Shown here: in pieces, positions 35,677 through 47,613 of the stretch
How positions within the stretch are numbered: position 1 is the first letter of the stretch
Layout of the letters: each line of letters starts with the position of its first letter
Position numbers and translations under genes: made by a program
The notes under the pieces: model-generated
Databases searched by the model: none
The model's input: the letters and a program-made list of their open reading frames with translations, nothing else
Told to the model about the DNA's origin: nothing
Assembly: GCA_003255025.1 (NCBI GenBank)
Contig: QANY01002976.1
Location: 3,456,615 to 3,520,614 of the forward strand
From: Datisca glomerata
Taxonomy: Eukaryota; Streptophyta; Magnoliopsida; Cucurbitales; Datiscaceae
Reading direction: 5' to 3'
DNA length: 64,000 bases

Positions 35677-35878
35677 TGATGTATCAGCTTCTATTTGGTT
35701 AACTTCAGAGACCTAGGTAAGATCTCTTAGATACGTAAATCCTGAGGGTAGGGTAGTTGTAGAGGTGAAAGGGAGAAGAGTGAAGTCTAATAGGAGGTTG
35801 TAGAAGTCACCACAAGGTTAGTAACAAAAAATACAATATGAAATTCTCAATAATAAGAATAATTTAGTTAGTTGAGCA

Positions 35879-36835
35879 ATGAGTAGATTATTTATGAGTA
35901 ATTCTTCTAGTAGTAATAGGTCAACAATAACCTCAATATCTGACATAATAAATGGTAAACACATTGAATTAGCAGATCGATCAAGTAGATCATAGGGTAT
36001 GGAATATACCTAAAATTCTCAATAAAAATATTTACAAATCAACATGGTCGGTTGCTTCTTTCAAGCCTCAGCATCATGTAAAAACAATTAAAAAAAATTT
36101 ATGCTCTTGGAAAAGAGAATGAAATATGTCAATTACTTTCCTCTGATGTAATAAAGCATCATATTCAAGAAATATATAATTTCCGTCATTTTGGTTTAGT
36201 CCAGATTGGAGTAAAATCACTCACAAGAAGAGGCCTAAATACATGTCTTATTAGCCTTGCGAGATGCAAGATTTATAAATTTTAATGATAGTATTTTAGG
36301 ATTAAGTGAATCTTCACTTTGTAATGGTCCAATTCATTTTGATTGTTTTCCTAATCTGTGTGTTAGTTTAGCAGATCCCCATATTTTAAAATCATTAACT
36401 TTAAATATTAAAACTAGTGGTTACCAAGTCCTAGAAGGTGCCCAACCTCTAGTTTTAATCTTTAGAATTCATTACAAAGTAATCAAAATAAATATGAACT
36501 TCCAAGCCATCAATAGAAGTCCAAAGAATCAAACCCTATTAATACAATCTAGTCAAAGTAATGTAAAGACTAGAGTTCTTAAAACAATTAGGTGGTCTGA
36601 TATTAATTTACCAATAAATTGGCTTTTAACTATTGAAAGTCAACCTACCCAAATTCAAAGACCAATTGAAGAAGTAGATTACATCCAGCAGTACATGGAT
36701 GGTACTGTAAAAGTTAACTTTCAATCATCTTCTAGTCCACAAATTAGGGAGTATAGTCATTCTAGTACTCTAGGAATTCCTTTTCTGGATCATCCATTGG
36801 TAATGATCAAAAATCATAGGATTCAACATTTATAA
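35879..36835 (+). pseudogene. Endogenous caulimovirid movement protein region
   Basis: A frame from the ATG at 35879 (MSRLFMSNSSSSNRSTITSI), broken by stops near 35995 and shifted, continues with FGLVQIGVKSLTRRGLNT, then RDARFINFNDSILGLSESSL and CNGPIHFDCFPNLCVSLADP at 36195-36390, up to LGIPF near 36780. This order is typical of the 30K-type movement protein (PF01107) of Caulimoviridae, which lets virus pass through plasmodesmata. It is the N-terminal part of the viral polyprotein, so the capsid region follows directly. The genus is uncertain, perhaps florendovirus- or petuvirus-like. Confidence 0.82.
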
Positions 36836-36839
36836 CAAG

Positions 36840-39055
36840 AATTAAAGAAATTTAAAATTTAAAATTTAAAACTTAAAGGCATAGCCACAAGTTCTCAAGT
36901 TAGTCAACCAGTCTTTGATAATAAGTCTGATCAATCTGATGAAACTGAAACACTCACTGTATCAAATTTTCAAGGAAGCCTTCATTATGTCAATCATCAA
37001 CTCTTAGTTCTGAATATAGGAACCTTGAGTCAAGAATATGAACCAGATTGGGAAGACCTAACCCAACATAATAATGACCCAGACGTTCTAGATAGACGTA
37101 ATAGATTTAAGAGATTCATATGATATGGATCAAAGAAAAGTCATATTTGCTGAATGGAAGGCATTCATGCAAGAATTTAGAATTGATATATTTTTCCTGA
37201 ATTATGTTGAAGATATTTATGAAATAAATATCAAAGTAATTTTAAAGTATAAAAGGGTTAAGGAAGACTCTAGTATAGTATCTACTAATCATCCTCATCT
37301 TGAGAAAATCATGGTTAATCATCCAAATTCTTTAATCACTGTTTCTCCTTTCAAAATTGTAAAGGAAGAAGAACCAAATGAAAAAGTAATTGAACAACTC
37401 AACTATACTAACTAGAGTTTAATTACAATAGGTAAACAATTAGACAAAATTGAAACTAAGGTTGATGTTCTCAATGAACCTAAACCTAGTGAAATCCTGA
37501 AAGAAAAACATTTAATAAATCTTTCAGATAAAACCACTTTAAAACTTATTCCAATTAATAAAAAGATTGATAAAATGATTCACGAATTAAAGAACAAGTC
37601 CACTTAGTCATCTTCCTCTATTAAGGTAGTTAACCAAGACAGTAATTCAGATTCTAAGTCTGAAAAAATTGATGAAATATATCAAAAATTGAAAGTAATT
37701 GACCAAGACGACAATATTGATTCAAATAGTCATAGGTCATAATCAACTTACGAATCATCCACAATAGGTAAATTTTCAAATATTCACAATATTGAAAAAA
37801 TATTTAAGAATTTAGAAATCAATAAATTATAAAGAAAATGGCATAAGAAACTCATGTCTCCTGATATTCAAATTACTGAATCTTCTCTTATTAATCAATT
37901 TTTTGTTTCTGCAGAAAAATTATATGAATGGAATATTGATGGTCTTTCTGAACATGAGGTCCTCAATAGATTACACACATGGCAATGGTAGCTAACAGCT
38001 ACATTACCTCTCACAGTTTACTTCAAGAAGAAGTAATAAATCTTCTAGTCACAGGATTCACAGAAATGCTACATTCCTGGTAAGAAAAACATCTCACACA
38101 AAAATCCGAAATTTCCATTCTTTTAGCAGTTAAGATTGATGCTGAAAGAAACCCAATTATTGGAGAAAATCAGGAAAAAATACATGATGGTATAAATACA
38201 CTCATTTATACAATAATTGAACACTTCATTGGTATGCCAAGTAATATTACTTCGCGTATTCATAATCAATTAACAAATCTTAGGTGTCCAACATTAAGTG
38301 ATTTTAATTAGTATAAGAATATATTCTTATCCAGGGTGATGTCGAGGGATGCAAGTAATCAACCCTTCTGGAAAGAAAAATTTATGAATGGATTATCCAA
38401 ACATAAGCCCTATAGGAAAAATTACCACAAACATAAGAATAAAAATTTTGACCAAAACTTTTCTAAGAATAAGAACTTCTCTAGGAATAAAAATTATTCC
38501 AGAAAAAGGTTTAATAAAAAATTTGATATTACGTGTTTAAAATGTGGTCAGAAAGATCACATTTCCAATACTTATCAAATCAAGAATAAAATTAATCAAT
38601 TAAAAATTTCTGAAGAAGATAAACATGAATTGTTTAGAATCTTAGAAATAATAGATTACTATGAAAGTAATAGTGAAGATTTAGGAGAATACGAAACCCA
38701 TGAATCCTCTGAAACTGAATCCTCAAGTTCTAACAGTGATTCTCCTAACATCACTATGGGGTGTAGGGATAGTTGTTGTCAAAAAAATCAACGTTTTAAA
38801 TAAAAATGAAGAACAAGAAACTCTCTTGTTAGATTTAATTTGTAAAATTGAGATTTCAGAATTAAAACCAGAATACCTTGAAAGACTTGAAAAGATAATT
38901 ATTCTAAGTCTAATAATAATAATAATACTGCAAGTCTTTCACAAACTCTTGAAAAATTCAATTAAAATAAAAAGGAAAGAAAAGGATGTTACCTTACAGG
39001 AACTTCAAAAAGAAATTAAAGATATTAAGACTGAAATAAAATATTTGAAGAATTC
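36840..39055 (+). pseudogene. Endogenous caulimovirid capsid region and zinc knuckle, interrupted
   Basis: It follows the movement-protein region. Recognisable points: WNIDGLSEHEVLNRLH near 37930-37980; the capsid core with IEHFIGMPSNITSRIHNQL and LRCPTLSDF near 38215-38310; a lysine/asparagine-rich basic stretch at 38400-38530; and the zinc knuckle CLKCGQKDHISNTY at about 38536-38577, where the last cysteine is replaced. An acidic serine-rich tail follows at 38660-38750. It then enters the coiled-coil stretch and stops matching at about 39055. Several stops are present. The minus-strand fragment at 34310-35515 carries the part that is lost here. Confidence 0.78.
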
Positions 39056-40779
39056 AACTGCACTCTTCATGAGAAGTGGCACACATATGTCCTCTTTAAA
39101 TTTATTTATGCTTCCGATATATAGAAAAATTAATCCCAAAAAAATATAATTAAAAAGTGCCTCAGTATTTGTCCTTCTCTTTTTAATGATAACAAATCCA
39201 AAAATATAAGCAAGCAATTCTAAAGGCATAACAAAAATATAGGCAAACAATTCCAATGGCAGAACAAAAATATAAGCAAGTAATTCTAAAGAACAATATC
39301 AATTTATGACTCAATGTAGAAAAATATGTGATTCAATACAATTAATAAACTGCATATTAATTGTAAAGCAAAATATGTCATTCATATATCATATGGACCT
39401 GTTAGAGATAGCTATATGCTCCTATCTATCGAGGGCATAGTACATTAATGTTTCTCGAAATCCCATCCTTAAAACGACAAGGCTTCAAAACTAATATCAG
39501 TGGTTTACATGTTAGAAGTTGAAGATTGGTTTAGCTTAAACAGTTTAATAGTTTAGCCATATTAAGATAAGTCAATGACCACTTATGAGTAATAATGAGA
39601 GTCTACTATGAGAACATCAAAACAGTCCCATTTTCCCAACATCTTCATAAGGTTTTTCTATCCATGATCATTACAAAACATGCTTACAATCATCTAGAAA
39701 GAAGTACTTGATATTTCAGATTATATTCAACTTCAAAATCAAAAGGCATAGAAATGTAATATACTTGGTTTTGTGAAATTGTGACTTAATGAATTCTATT
39801 AAACTTGCCCAAATATTTCTACTTATTAACTATGCTCGACCATCTTATGATTTAAGAAATGGTTTAAAGAAATGATATAGCAAATAGTGGAAGAAAAACA
39901 GACTTTAGTAGAACAAAAATGCACAAAAAGCAATTAGACTCTGTCATCTTTAAGAGTGTAAAGCAAGGAAATCCCCCTTCAGGATCATGATCTTCAATAA
40001 TTTCACAAAATGGTAAAGGAGATCTAATTGTTATAATTAATATCTAGAAGAGAGCTTGCAACTGCCAACCCCCACCCCTTCGGGTTCGAGGATAAAGAAA
40101 AAGAAAACACCTTCAGAAGAAAAAGAAAAAGAGATGCCCTCTCTTCAGATAGACTGAACAGAAAAAAGGAAAATAAAAACATGATCTTGTAGATACGAAC
40201 TCCTTTCAAACTACTTCATCTTTCTCTAATTAGCAAAGGAAAGGGGAAGAATGAAAGCCCCATGTTAAAGATCAAAGTTGAACAGAGGAAGGAGTTAGAC
40301 TAAACAGAACCAGTTAAGAAACCTTTTAAAGAGAAAATTGAACAAGAAATCAGAAACGACTATAATCACGCTGTATTAGGTTCTAAGTAATGTATGTCAT
40401 AGGAAAATGCATATATAAGTAATGTTAAAGAAAAATTAATTATCAAAACTGAACCAGCTAATCATCTGTAATGATCTTCAAATCAGTAAACAACAATAAA
40501 TCAGAAACGACTATATTCACGCTGTAATAGTTCAGAAACAACAATAAATCAATGAACAACATGCCTCAGAAATAAAAATATTATTGAAATCAAAATGAAA
40601 GAATGAAGAAGAAGAAAGAACGAAGAAGAAGACAAAGAAGAAGAAGAAGAAGAAGGATAATACCTGAATTGCCAGTTCGAAGTCCCTAATATTCCGATGA
40701 AATCAAAGAAGAATAGATGGTTTGAAGAAAATCGAACGGTTAGGATTTTTCGAGTTAGGCACCTCTGGAAAGTCGGAGC
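39056..40779. other. Non-coding DNA between the caulimovirid break and a CACTA-like end
   Basis: No gene is seen. A GAA-rich simple repeat lies at about 40600-40656 (AAGAAGAAGAAGAAGAAGG). CAGAAACGACTATA-TCACGCTGTA occurs twice (near 40350 and 40503). Its left border is where the viral coiled-coil text ends; it is probably the interior of the DNA transposon that ends at 40994, whose left terminus is missing. Confidence 0.45.
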
Positions 40780-40994
40780 TTTTAGGGTTTCAAGGGAAAA
40801 GACGCGAAGAAGCGAAATGGAACTTTAAAAGAACTTTTTGCGGCGGTTTTCAAAACCACCACATACACCGATTTCTTGTAATATATAGTAGTGATTTTAC
40901 CAAAACCACCGCTAAAAGTTTTTCCAGATTTATTTTGGCGGTTTCTATATCCGCCGCCGTTAAACCACCGTGAAATATTATTTTTCATGTAGTG
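40780..40994 (-). mobile_element. Isolated CACTA-like terminus, right end only
   Basis: It ends in TTTTTCATGTAGTG at 40994 (reverse complement CACTACATGAAAAATAATA). Just inside are subterminal words in both orientations: GGCGGTTTTC, AAAACCACCGC, TTGGCGGTTTCTA, CCGCCGCCG, AACCACCG. The following bases are GCC. These words differ from the set at 26802, so the two ends probably come from different families. An open frame at 40722-40973 is only this repeat read as protein. Confidence 0.65.
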
Positions 40995-41365
40995 GCCTCA
41001 CAGTAAATATTAATATATTAGTTGGTAGAGCCATTTTGCTAAAAATTGTTTTAAAATGTATAGAATGAAAAATGTTTCCCCCCTCGGAGCGTGTTAAACA
41101 CGAAATTGTAATAAATAAGTTTCGGTTTTAGTGCCAAATAATTAGGATAATGATTTTTTTCTGCTGTGGCTAAAAGGTAAAATCTTAGGAGAGAGGTTAA
41201 TTAAAATATTGAGATAAAAATATATTTGGTAGTTGGTTTTTAATTCAATTCCAACCGAACTTAAATTTAATTTAGCTAATCAATTATTTTGCTCCTCTTT
41301 TTTCTTCAATTATGTTGATTTTGTCTTAATTAGTGCTTAATTAACTTAAAATAGATAGTTATAAT
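40995..41365. other. AT-rich DNA with right copy of a direct repeat
   Basis: The stretch 41097-41145 repeats 32331-32380 in direct orientation (AACACGAAATT, then TTTCGGTTTTAGTGCCAAAT). Otherwise it is AT-rich without coding sequence. Confidence 0.6.
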
Positions 41366-41788
41366 TTTATTTAACTAATACTTATTGACAGAAACTTTAA
41401 CTGAAGATTTTATCAATTAAGCTAATCCTTTAAATTAAATAATAACGATAAAGCAGTCAACCGAGAAAAATTAAAACATGCATACATGTCGATAAAATTT
41501 GTACAATTTATAAATTAAAGAATTCTAAACATCATTAGAATAAGATATGCTTCCACTTGAGTATTTATTTTCAGTCTCATATCCATTGAGATCCTGAAAT
41601 TAATTAGAGTATACGATAATCAGTACTTATAAAAATGTTAGTTGATATAAATTTAAATATAGAGAACTCAATTAAAAGGAGCTATTACCTTGATAAATTA
41701 TATAATATGACCACCACTTTGCGGTGAATTTATAAAGTTAAAAGGTGTGAACATGGCTTATTTCAACAAAATTTTATAAGTTGTAAAT
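41366..41788 (-). repeat. Long inverted repeat, right arm
   Basis: The reverse complement of 33791-34188 with moderate divergence and one ~30-bp segment absent from the left arm. Landmarks are ATTGACAGAAACTTTAACTG at the inner edge and ACAAAATTTTATAAGTTG at the outer edge. It lies just before the second caulimovirid copy. Confidence 0.88.
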
Positions 41789-41879
41789 TATTTTAAACAT
41801 CTAATAAATAATTATCTAACAAGGATATACAGTCCTTATTGATACACATCTGTTCAACAGGGAAGTGGCTATCCCCCGT

Positions 41880-44454
41880 ATGATTCCCTGGTCTGAAATC
41901 ACCTTTCCTGACACCTGGCAAATTCCTCCAGCGATCCCTACCTGACCTATCATCAGAATAAAAAATCTGAAGATCTCCACACCGAATCCTCTTGTCAGCT
42001 CTTTTTCTAACAAGAGCTCCATACCGAATCCTCTTCAGGACAACTGAACATGATGAATCAGGATGACTTACCTAATCTTGCAGAACTCGAGGAATATTCT
42101 TTAGCCCAAATCTTAGACATTCAAAAGAATTTAGATGATTCCATCAATAAGCTCCATTTTGGCTACTCTAAAATACCTACTACTCATATGACATTAACTC
42201 GACCCAGTAGGTATTATTGCCCCAGACCTACTCCTCAAGATATCCTTTATGAAGAAGACTTCCTTCATTCCCAGAAATCCTATCATGGCAAGACCATATA
42301 TGAATAGAACATAGATGGAAAAACTGAATATCAGGTCTTCGAGACCATCTATCAAATGATCATGTATTCTTTTGTTTGTAAACAGAATGATAATACAGAT
42401 TATCAGATCTGCAGGTTCCTGGTCAATGGATTCATAGGAACTCTCAAAGACTGGTGGGGCAATTGTCTCACTGAAAGTCAACGCCAAGAAATTCTCAATT
42501 CCTTCAAAATAATTAATATTGATCCTATCACTAGTACCCATACCAGAACAGAAGATGCCCGTTACACCCTGGCCCAATCCATTATCCACCACTTCCTTGG
42601 TCCAGGAATTGTCAATACTGATCGACATAGAAAACTTCTTCAAAATCTGAGATGCCCTTCTCTCATCCATTTCAGATGGTATAAATATGTCTTTCTTATG
42701 AAATTCATGTAGAGAGGAGATGCAAACAGTGAACATCAAAAGGCAAAGTTCTTTGATGGCCTCTCTAGTCTTTTTGCTGAAAGAGTTAGAAGAAAACTCG
42801 AGATAAGCATGATCAAATGGACATTCCATATTATCAATACACCTATGGATACCTCATTTCCCTAGTCATAGAAGAAGGACTAGGACTCTGCAATGACATG
42901 AAACTCCAACATAAGATGAAAAGTCAAAATCTTGACAATAGAAAATAATTAGGAGAATTCTGTAATCAATTTATCTACGATACTAAAATACAGCATCATT
43001 TTTCATCCAAACCTCATAGGACTTCTTCTAAGCCCTCTAAACCGTATAAAAAATATTTTTCTAAAAAGAAATTTAGACATAAAGAGTCTAAACATAGACA
43101 TCAGCCACATCAGAAAACTCACAATAGCAAAGTCAAAGCTATCTGCTATAAGTGTGGCTTACCAGGACATTTTGTCAATAAATGACGGTCTAAATTCAAG
43201 AAGAAACTTCATGAATTATCTCTTGATAAAGAAACCCAATAGAAAATCCTCAATTGTCTTTCTGACAACCAGACCAACCTTGTTGCATCTCTAAGAACTG
43301 CAATGCAATAACAAAAATCTACTATTGGAAGGCAATAGTTGAAATGAATGGTTTAGATCTGAATGGACCCAGTTTAAATGTTTTAACCGATACTTAGAGA
43401 TCTCTTCTTGCCATAGCTGATCAAATCACTGATCCCGTAATGAAGCTCAAGTTTTTAGAAACTTGCTACCATGAATATTCCACTCTTAAGATCAGACCTA
43501 TAGAAAACTACAGTATGAAAGAACTGTTAAACCATATTCAATAGGATTATCTACCTCATAAACCTGTAACCCTTTCTGATCTAAAAATGAAGATTAACAT
43601 AATCAAGTCTGAGATTCAACAGCTAAAAACTGCTAATCAAATCTTTACCCAGGATCTAAATCTGCTCAAACGGTCTACATTCAAAGGGAAAATCCTTGTA
43701 GACTTTTCACCAGGTCAGCCTATTTCACCATATCAGCCAAGTCAAAGTCAAAGTCAACTTTTGACTTCACTAGATCCGCCTTCTCCTAGTCAAAGTCAAA
43801 GTCAAACTTTGATTTTCCCATATCAGCCTTGTTAGATCTCACCAGATCAGACAAAGGAAAATAATACGTATTTATTCCTTCTAAACCAAGTAACCTTCCA
43901 GAAATGGTATACGAAGATTACCTTAGTAATCCAACCCGATTTCATGATTATTGACATCATTGTCTTAGTTGATAGTGGTGCAGATATGAATTGCATTCAT
44001 GAGGGATTAATTCCTCTCAAATACTTCACAAAATCACTCAATCTCTCACAAGTGCAAGTGGGAATTATTTGTGAATTCAGTATAAGATACCAGAAGCTCT
44101 TATATGCAAACAAGGTGTTTGCATACCTACCTCATTTGTACTCATCAAGAATATGCACAAAGTATTATCTTAGGCAATCATTTTCTCAATTCGATTATGC
44201 CTATCACCAGAATTGATACCTCAGGTATCCATACTGTGATTCATAATTCTGACATCACCTTTGAATTCATAACCAAACCTTATACTAAAGAAGTAGATAT
44301 CATCAGACATCTTATTGATAATAAAATTAATAAGTTAAATTTGTTACCGAAAGAAATATGCTTCCTGACTATTGATCAACATATACAACAATCTGTTATA
44401 TATATATATATATTGTTCATAAACTTAATTTATTTTGGTATTATTGATGATTAG
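41880..44454 (+). pseudogene. Second endogenous caulimovirid copy (capsid, zinc knuckle, protease), broken
   Basis: A frame from the ATG at 42050 gives MNQDDLPNLAELEEYSLAQI, then NIDGKTEYQVFETIYQMIMY near 42305-42370. The capsid core follows at 42420-42700 with LKDWWGNCLTESQRQEI and LRCPSLIHF. A basic stretch and the zinc knuckle CYKCGLPGHFVNK lie near 43146-43185; its last cysteine codon is a TGA stop. A repeated SQSQSQ stretch is at 43740-43805. The protease active site follows in LVDSGADMNCIHEG near 43967-44005. The same domain order occurs in the copy at 35879-39055, but the sequence is different, so this is a separate lineage or a much diverged copy. There is no RT or RNase H afterwards; the copy is truncated near 44454. 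Confidence 0.8.
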
Positions 44455-45160
44455 TTAGGCTTTTTTCTTCATTAATAGGTCTAAAATCAGTCTTGATCAA
44501 GTGCATTTCTACTGATATTAGATTAGACTAAAACGTTTGGTCTTAAATATTATTCCGTTTTGTTCCATTTACTTAATTTTTAGAAACTATTTAGTTATTC
44601 TTTTAATTGTGAACATAACTAGAAACAAAAGGTCTAGCAAAGGAATGGTGAAGTGACTAACACTATACTTAACCAGACTTGGCAAATTTCTCTATTTTCG
44701 TGTAGCTAGATGTTGTAAAGTATGTTGTTTATGTTAATCAACATACTTTGATTTTTCTTTGTACAAAATATCGCTTTCTTTTTTATGAATATACTTTTTC
44801 TCTAATTTCATTTATGATTACTAATCTAATTTTATTACTTGCATTTTAATACAAAAACAATTTCATATAGGGTTAAGGATTATCAAATATCATGTATTAA
44901 TTTTTATTGTTAATTTTAAATTCGGTATGCAGTTGCAATAGAAGTTTAAAATGTTTTAGAAATAGATGGGCAAATAATAATGTTAAGCGTTATCATAATT
45001 AATTTGAGTTAATAATAAAATTATGAAATTAAAGCTGAGTATTTGGGTCCAATATGGATGCAAATAATATAAAACAGAGAATTAATTAATTGATCTTAAA
45101 ATTCTCATGAACTGTTTCTTATTAATTCAACATTAAATTACATATAAATTACAAAAAATT
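44455..45160. other. AT-rich non-coding DNA before the Helitron-like end
   Basis: No coding signal. An imperfect inverted repeat AAGTATGTTG / CAACATACTT sits near 44720-44747. It may be the interior of the Helitron whose 3' end is proposed at 45193. Confidence 0.4.
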
Positions 45161-45164
45161 ACTA

Positions 45165-45193
45165 TACGGTGCGTAGCACGGTCTTTTAACCAG
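45165..45193 (+). mobile_element. Probable Helitron 3' end
   Basis: The hairpin CGGTGC-GTA-GCACGG (45167-45181, one mismatched pair) is followed 11 bases later by CCAG and then T. Helitrons end in a short hairpin followed by CTRR, and insert before T; here CTAG would have mutated to CCAG. No 5' TC terminus was identified. Confidence 0.4.
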
Positions 45194-45619
45194 TCTGGTA
45201 TAAGTTAAGATAACGTGGTGTGTTCGGCGGCAATCTAACTGTTCTAAGTTGGCACCTACTACAGCCTCTCACCTTCGCACACCCCCTCCTTCCACCTTCC
45301 GTCTGTCCTTGTCACATTAAAAAAATATCATTTCAGCGCCTTCACTAAATATAGTCAACCATGTGCGTAGCATAAATTGTAGCATTTCACAGTTGACTTG
45401 CACATTGCTTGACTCTATGAATTCTCAATTAATTATAAGGCTTGGAATTACACCTGTACGCATGATTTATAATTGTTTTTATTTATTCTCCATGATGAGT
45501 ATACAAAAGTTAATGAGCTGGTTGCTTACATAAGTGAGTTGGAAACTCAAAAGCCAATTAGGAAAAGACAAGCAAACAATCCACGTAATCAGTGCAGATC
45601 AAGGAAGAATGACCGTTAG

Positions 45620-46372
45620 ACCTCGTTTGGTTTACTTTATCCTCATTTATAATTTTATAATTGAATTATCATATTTGTTTGAAATAATCCTTAAATTATA
45701 TTGTAATTCTGATTTACATGCAGTCTAATTTTGTAATGTTTTGAGTCAATTAAATTGCATCAGAAAATAGAAGCAATCCTAACTTACAATGCAATTGTAA
45801 TTCTACTAACAAATAATCTACTCCCATCTCATATGAAATAAAGTAAAAATCACTTATTTTTCTCACTTTATATCTCATTTTATTAATTTAACTAAAATTA
45901 AGGTTATTAAAATTTAGTTCGGCATTATTAATTTATTTAAATATTAATAATAATAAAATAATTAAAATTAATGTTACAATTTCACGTCAAAATATTTTTC
46001 ATTATTTCTCTTATTTTATTAATTTAATTAAAATTAACTTTTAAAATTTAGTCTACCACTATTAATTTATTTAAATATTGATAAAAAATAATTAAAATTA
46101 ATTCAAAATTGCACGTGAAAATATTTTTTGACATAATATATAATTAAAAAAGCATTTAAGTATTTTTTTATTATTCACACAAATTTACAACAAAAGTTAA
46201 GATATGTTAAACATTACAATCATAAATTATCACTCATCACTTCATAAAATATCATGCACAACCAACACATGATAATCATATTTTACAAGTAATTGAATTA
46301 CACACAATTGAATTATCATCAATTAAATTATGATAATCATTTTAGATTGTACGAACCAAATCGATTTTTAAA
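45620..46372. mobile_element. Possible MITE-like non-autonomous DNA transposon
   Basis: The left end TCGTTTGGTTTACTTTATCC is mirrored on the right by GTACGAACCAAATCGA, both beside stretches rich in TAATTGAATTATCA. There is no coding sequence, only strongly AT-rich DNA. No target-site duplication could be fixed, so the borders are approximate. Confidence 0.35.
45878..46131 (+). repeat. Two-copy tandem duplication, ~137-bp unit
   Basis: TTTTATTAATTTAACTAAAA at 45878 recurs as TTTTATTAATTTAATTAAAA near 46014. Both units then carry AAAATTTAGT, CTATTAATTTATTTAAATAT-like text and CACGT(C/G)AAAATATTTTT. The two copies differ at many places. Confidence 0.75.
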
Positions 46373-47265
46373 TTTACTCAATGAGTTATGATTATATAAA
46401 GAAAAGGGCTGAAGACCAAGTCACATTAGTCAAGTAGCCACTTTCTCTATTTATCATTTATCCCCTATATTCCTATTGTGAGTTGTTGTAAAAGATCGGA
46501 TTGATGAAACGTTTAGGCATCAATCTCAGTCTATAAATAAAAACTCTTGTAGTATGAAAACTCAAGTGAATATAAGGACTTAAGATTATTTACGATTGTA
46601 TTGTAAAGTTCTTTTAAAATGAGATTATCGTTAACGACAACTCACCCCATGATAGTGCTTGTTATAATATTTTTGAATGAAAAGCCAATTATTATAGTTT
46701 TTTATACAACAATTATTATACTTTAGTCAAACATAGAAATAGTTGACTTAAATCTGACAAAATTAAAATAGCTCACCTATTAATTACATGAAAAATTATT
46801 TATGATGTTAATAAGTAACTTAGATAAAGATAGTATGGTGTAAGCTTAAAATAAAGTGTGATTCGGTTTGAAAGATTTGAGTACTAAATTCTTTATCTAA
46901 CAATCCAAACAGATTTCGCTCAAATTGTAAAATCTTTCTCTTTAAGAATTATAAATAGCCTTAACGATTAAAGTTAAATATACTGAACAACTCTATGATC
47001 TAACATGTAACACGGTATAGGAGGGCTCTAATATCGTTACAAATAACAATCCACTATCATGATATAACGGCCTAGACTGTTTTCAGTCAACCATTTATTT
47101 TAAACATATTACTAGAACTTAAAAAAATGTCAATCGTGATGCTTGTGACCCATTACGTAATCCACACTGTTATATTTGATTTCACCAAGATTTTGATAGA
47201 CAAAGACCATGACTGTAATTTAGAACCATGATATATATTATCTCACTTCTGTAGATCATTTGTAT
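46373..47265. other. AT-rich intergenic DNA, no gene seen
   Basis: No open frame or motif of interest on either strand up to the target-site copy of the small gypsy element. Confidence 0.6.
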
Positions 47266-47270
47266 AAAGC

Positions 47271-47613
47271 TGATGAAATTCGATGGATCGAAGATCGAAT
47301 TCCTAACTCACGATGTTAGAAGATATTGTTCTTAACTCACGATGTTAAGAGACGTAAGAGTTTTTCTTAGAAAATACTTCATTCATTAACCAATAATCGA
47401 ACCAAAAGCATTACATTATATAGCAGGCTAAAAGAAAGATTCACAATACATCAAAACCGTTCGATTACATCAATCAATTATCAATTAGCCGAAACTAATT
47501 AACTTTTTCAAACAACTCAACTAATGATTTAACTACTAATTAACCACATAGTCAACCATACGTTACTATTTTGACTACCGTGCCGAAGCATATCAATATA
47601 GTCTAATCCATCA
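47271..47613 (-). repeat. 3' LTR of the gypsy deletion derivative
   Basis: 343 bp, homologous along its length to 48985-49333. Both contain CTAACTCAC-GTGTTA and AATAATCGAACCAAA blocks. Confidence 0.92.

Noticed and set aside
40722..40988. Open frames on both strands at a CACTA-like end
   Set aside because: They are translations of the palindromic GGCGGTTT/AAACCGCC subterminal repeats and have no protein motif.
26802..40994. One large CACTA element from the end at 26802 to the end at 40994
   Set aside because: Flanking triplets differ (TAT and GCC) and the subterminal words are of two different kinds. They are treated as separate orphan ends.
33791..41788. The pair of inverted arms as terminal repeats of a Mutator-like element around the viral DNA
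   Set aside because: The FAR1-like text lies outside and across the left arm edge, no 9-bp target duplication was seen, and the arms share no terminal motif. An inversion-duplication seems more likely.
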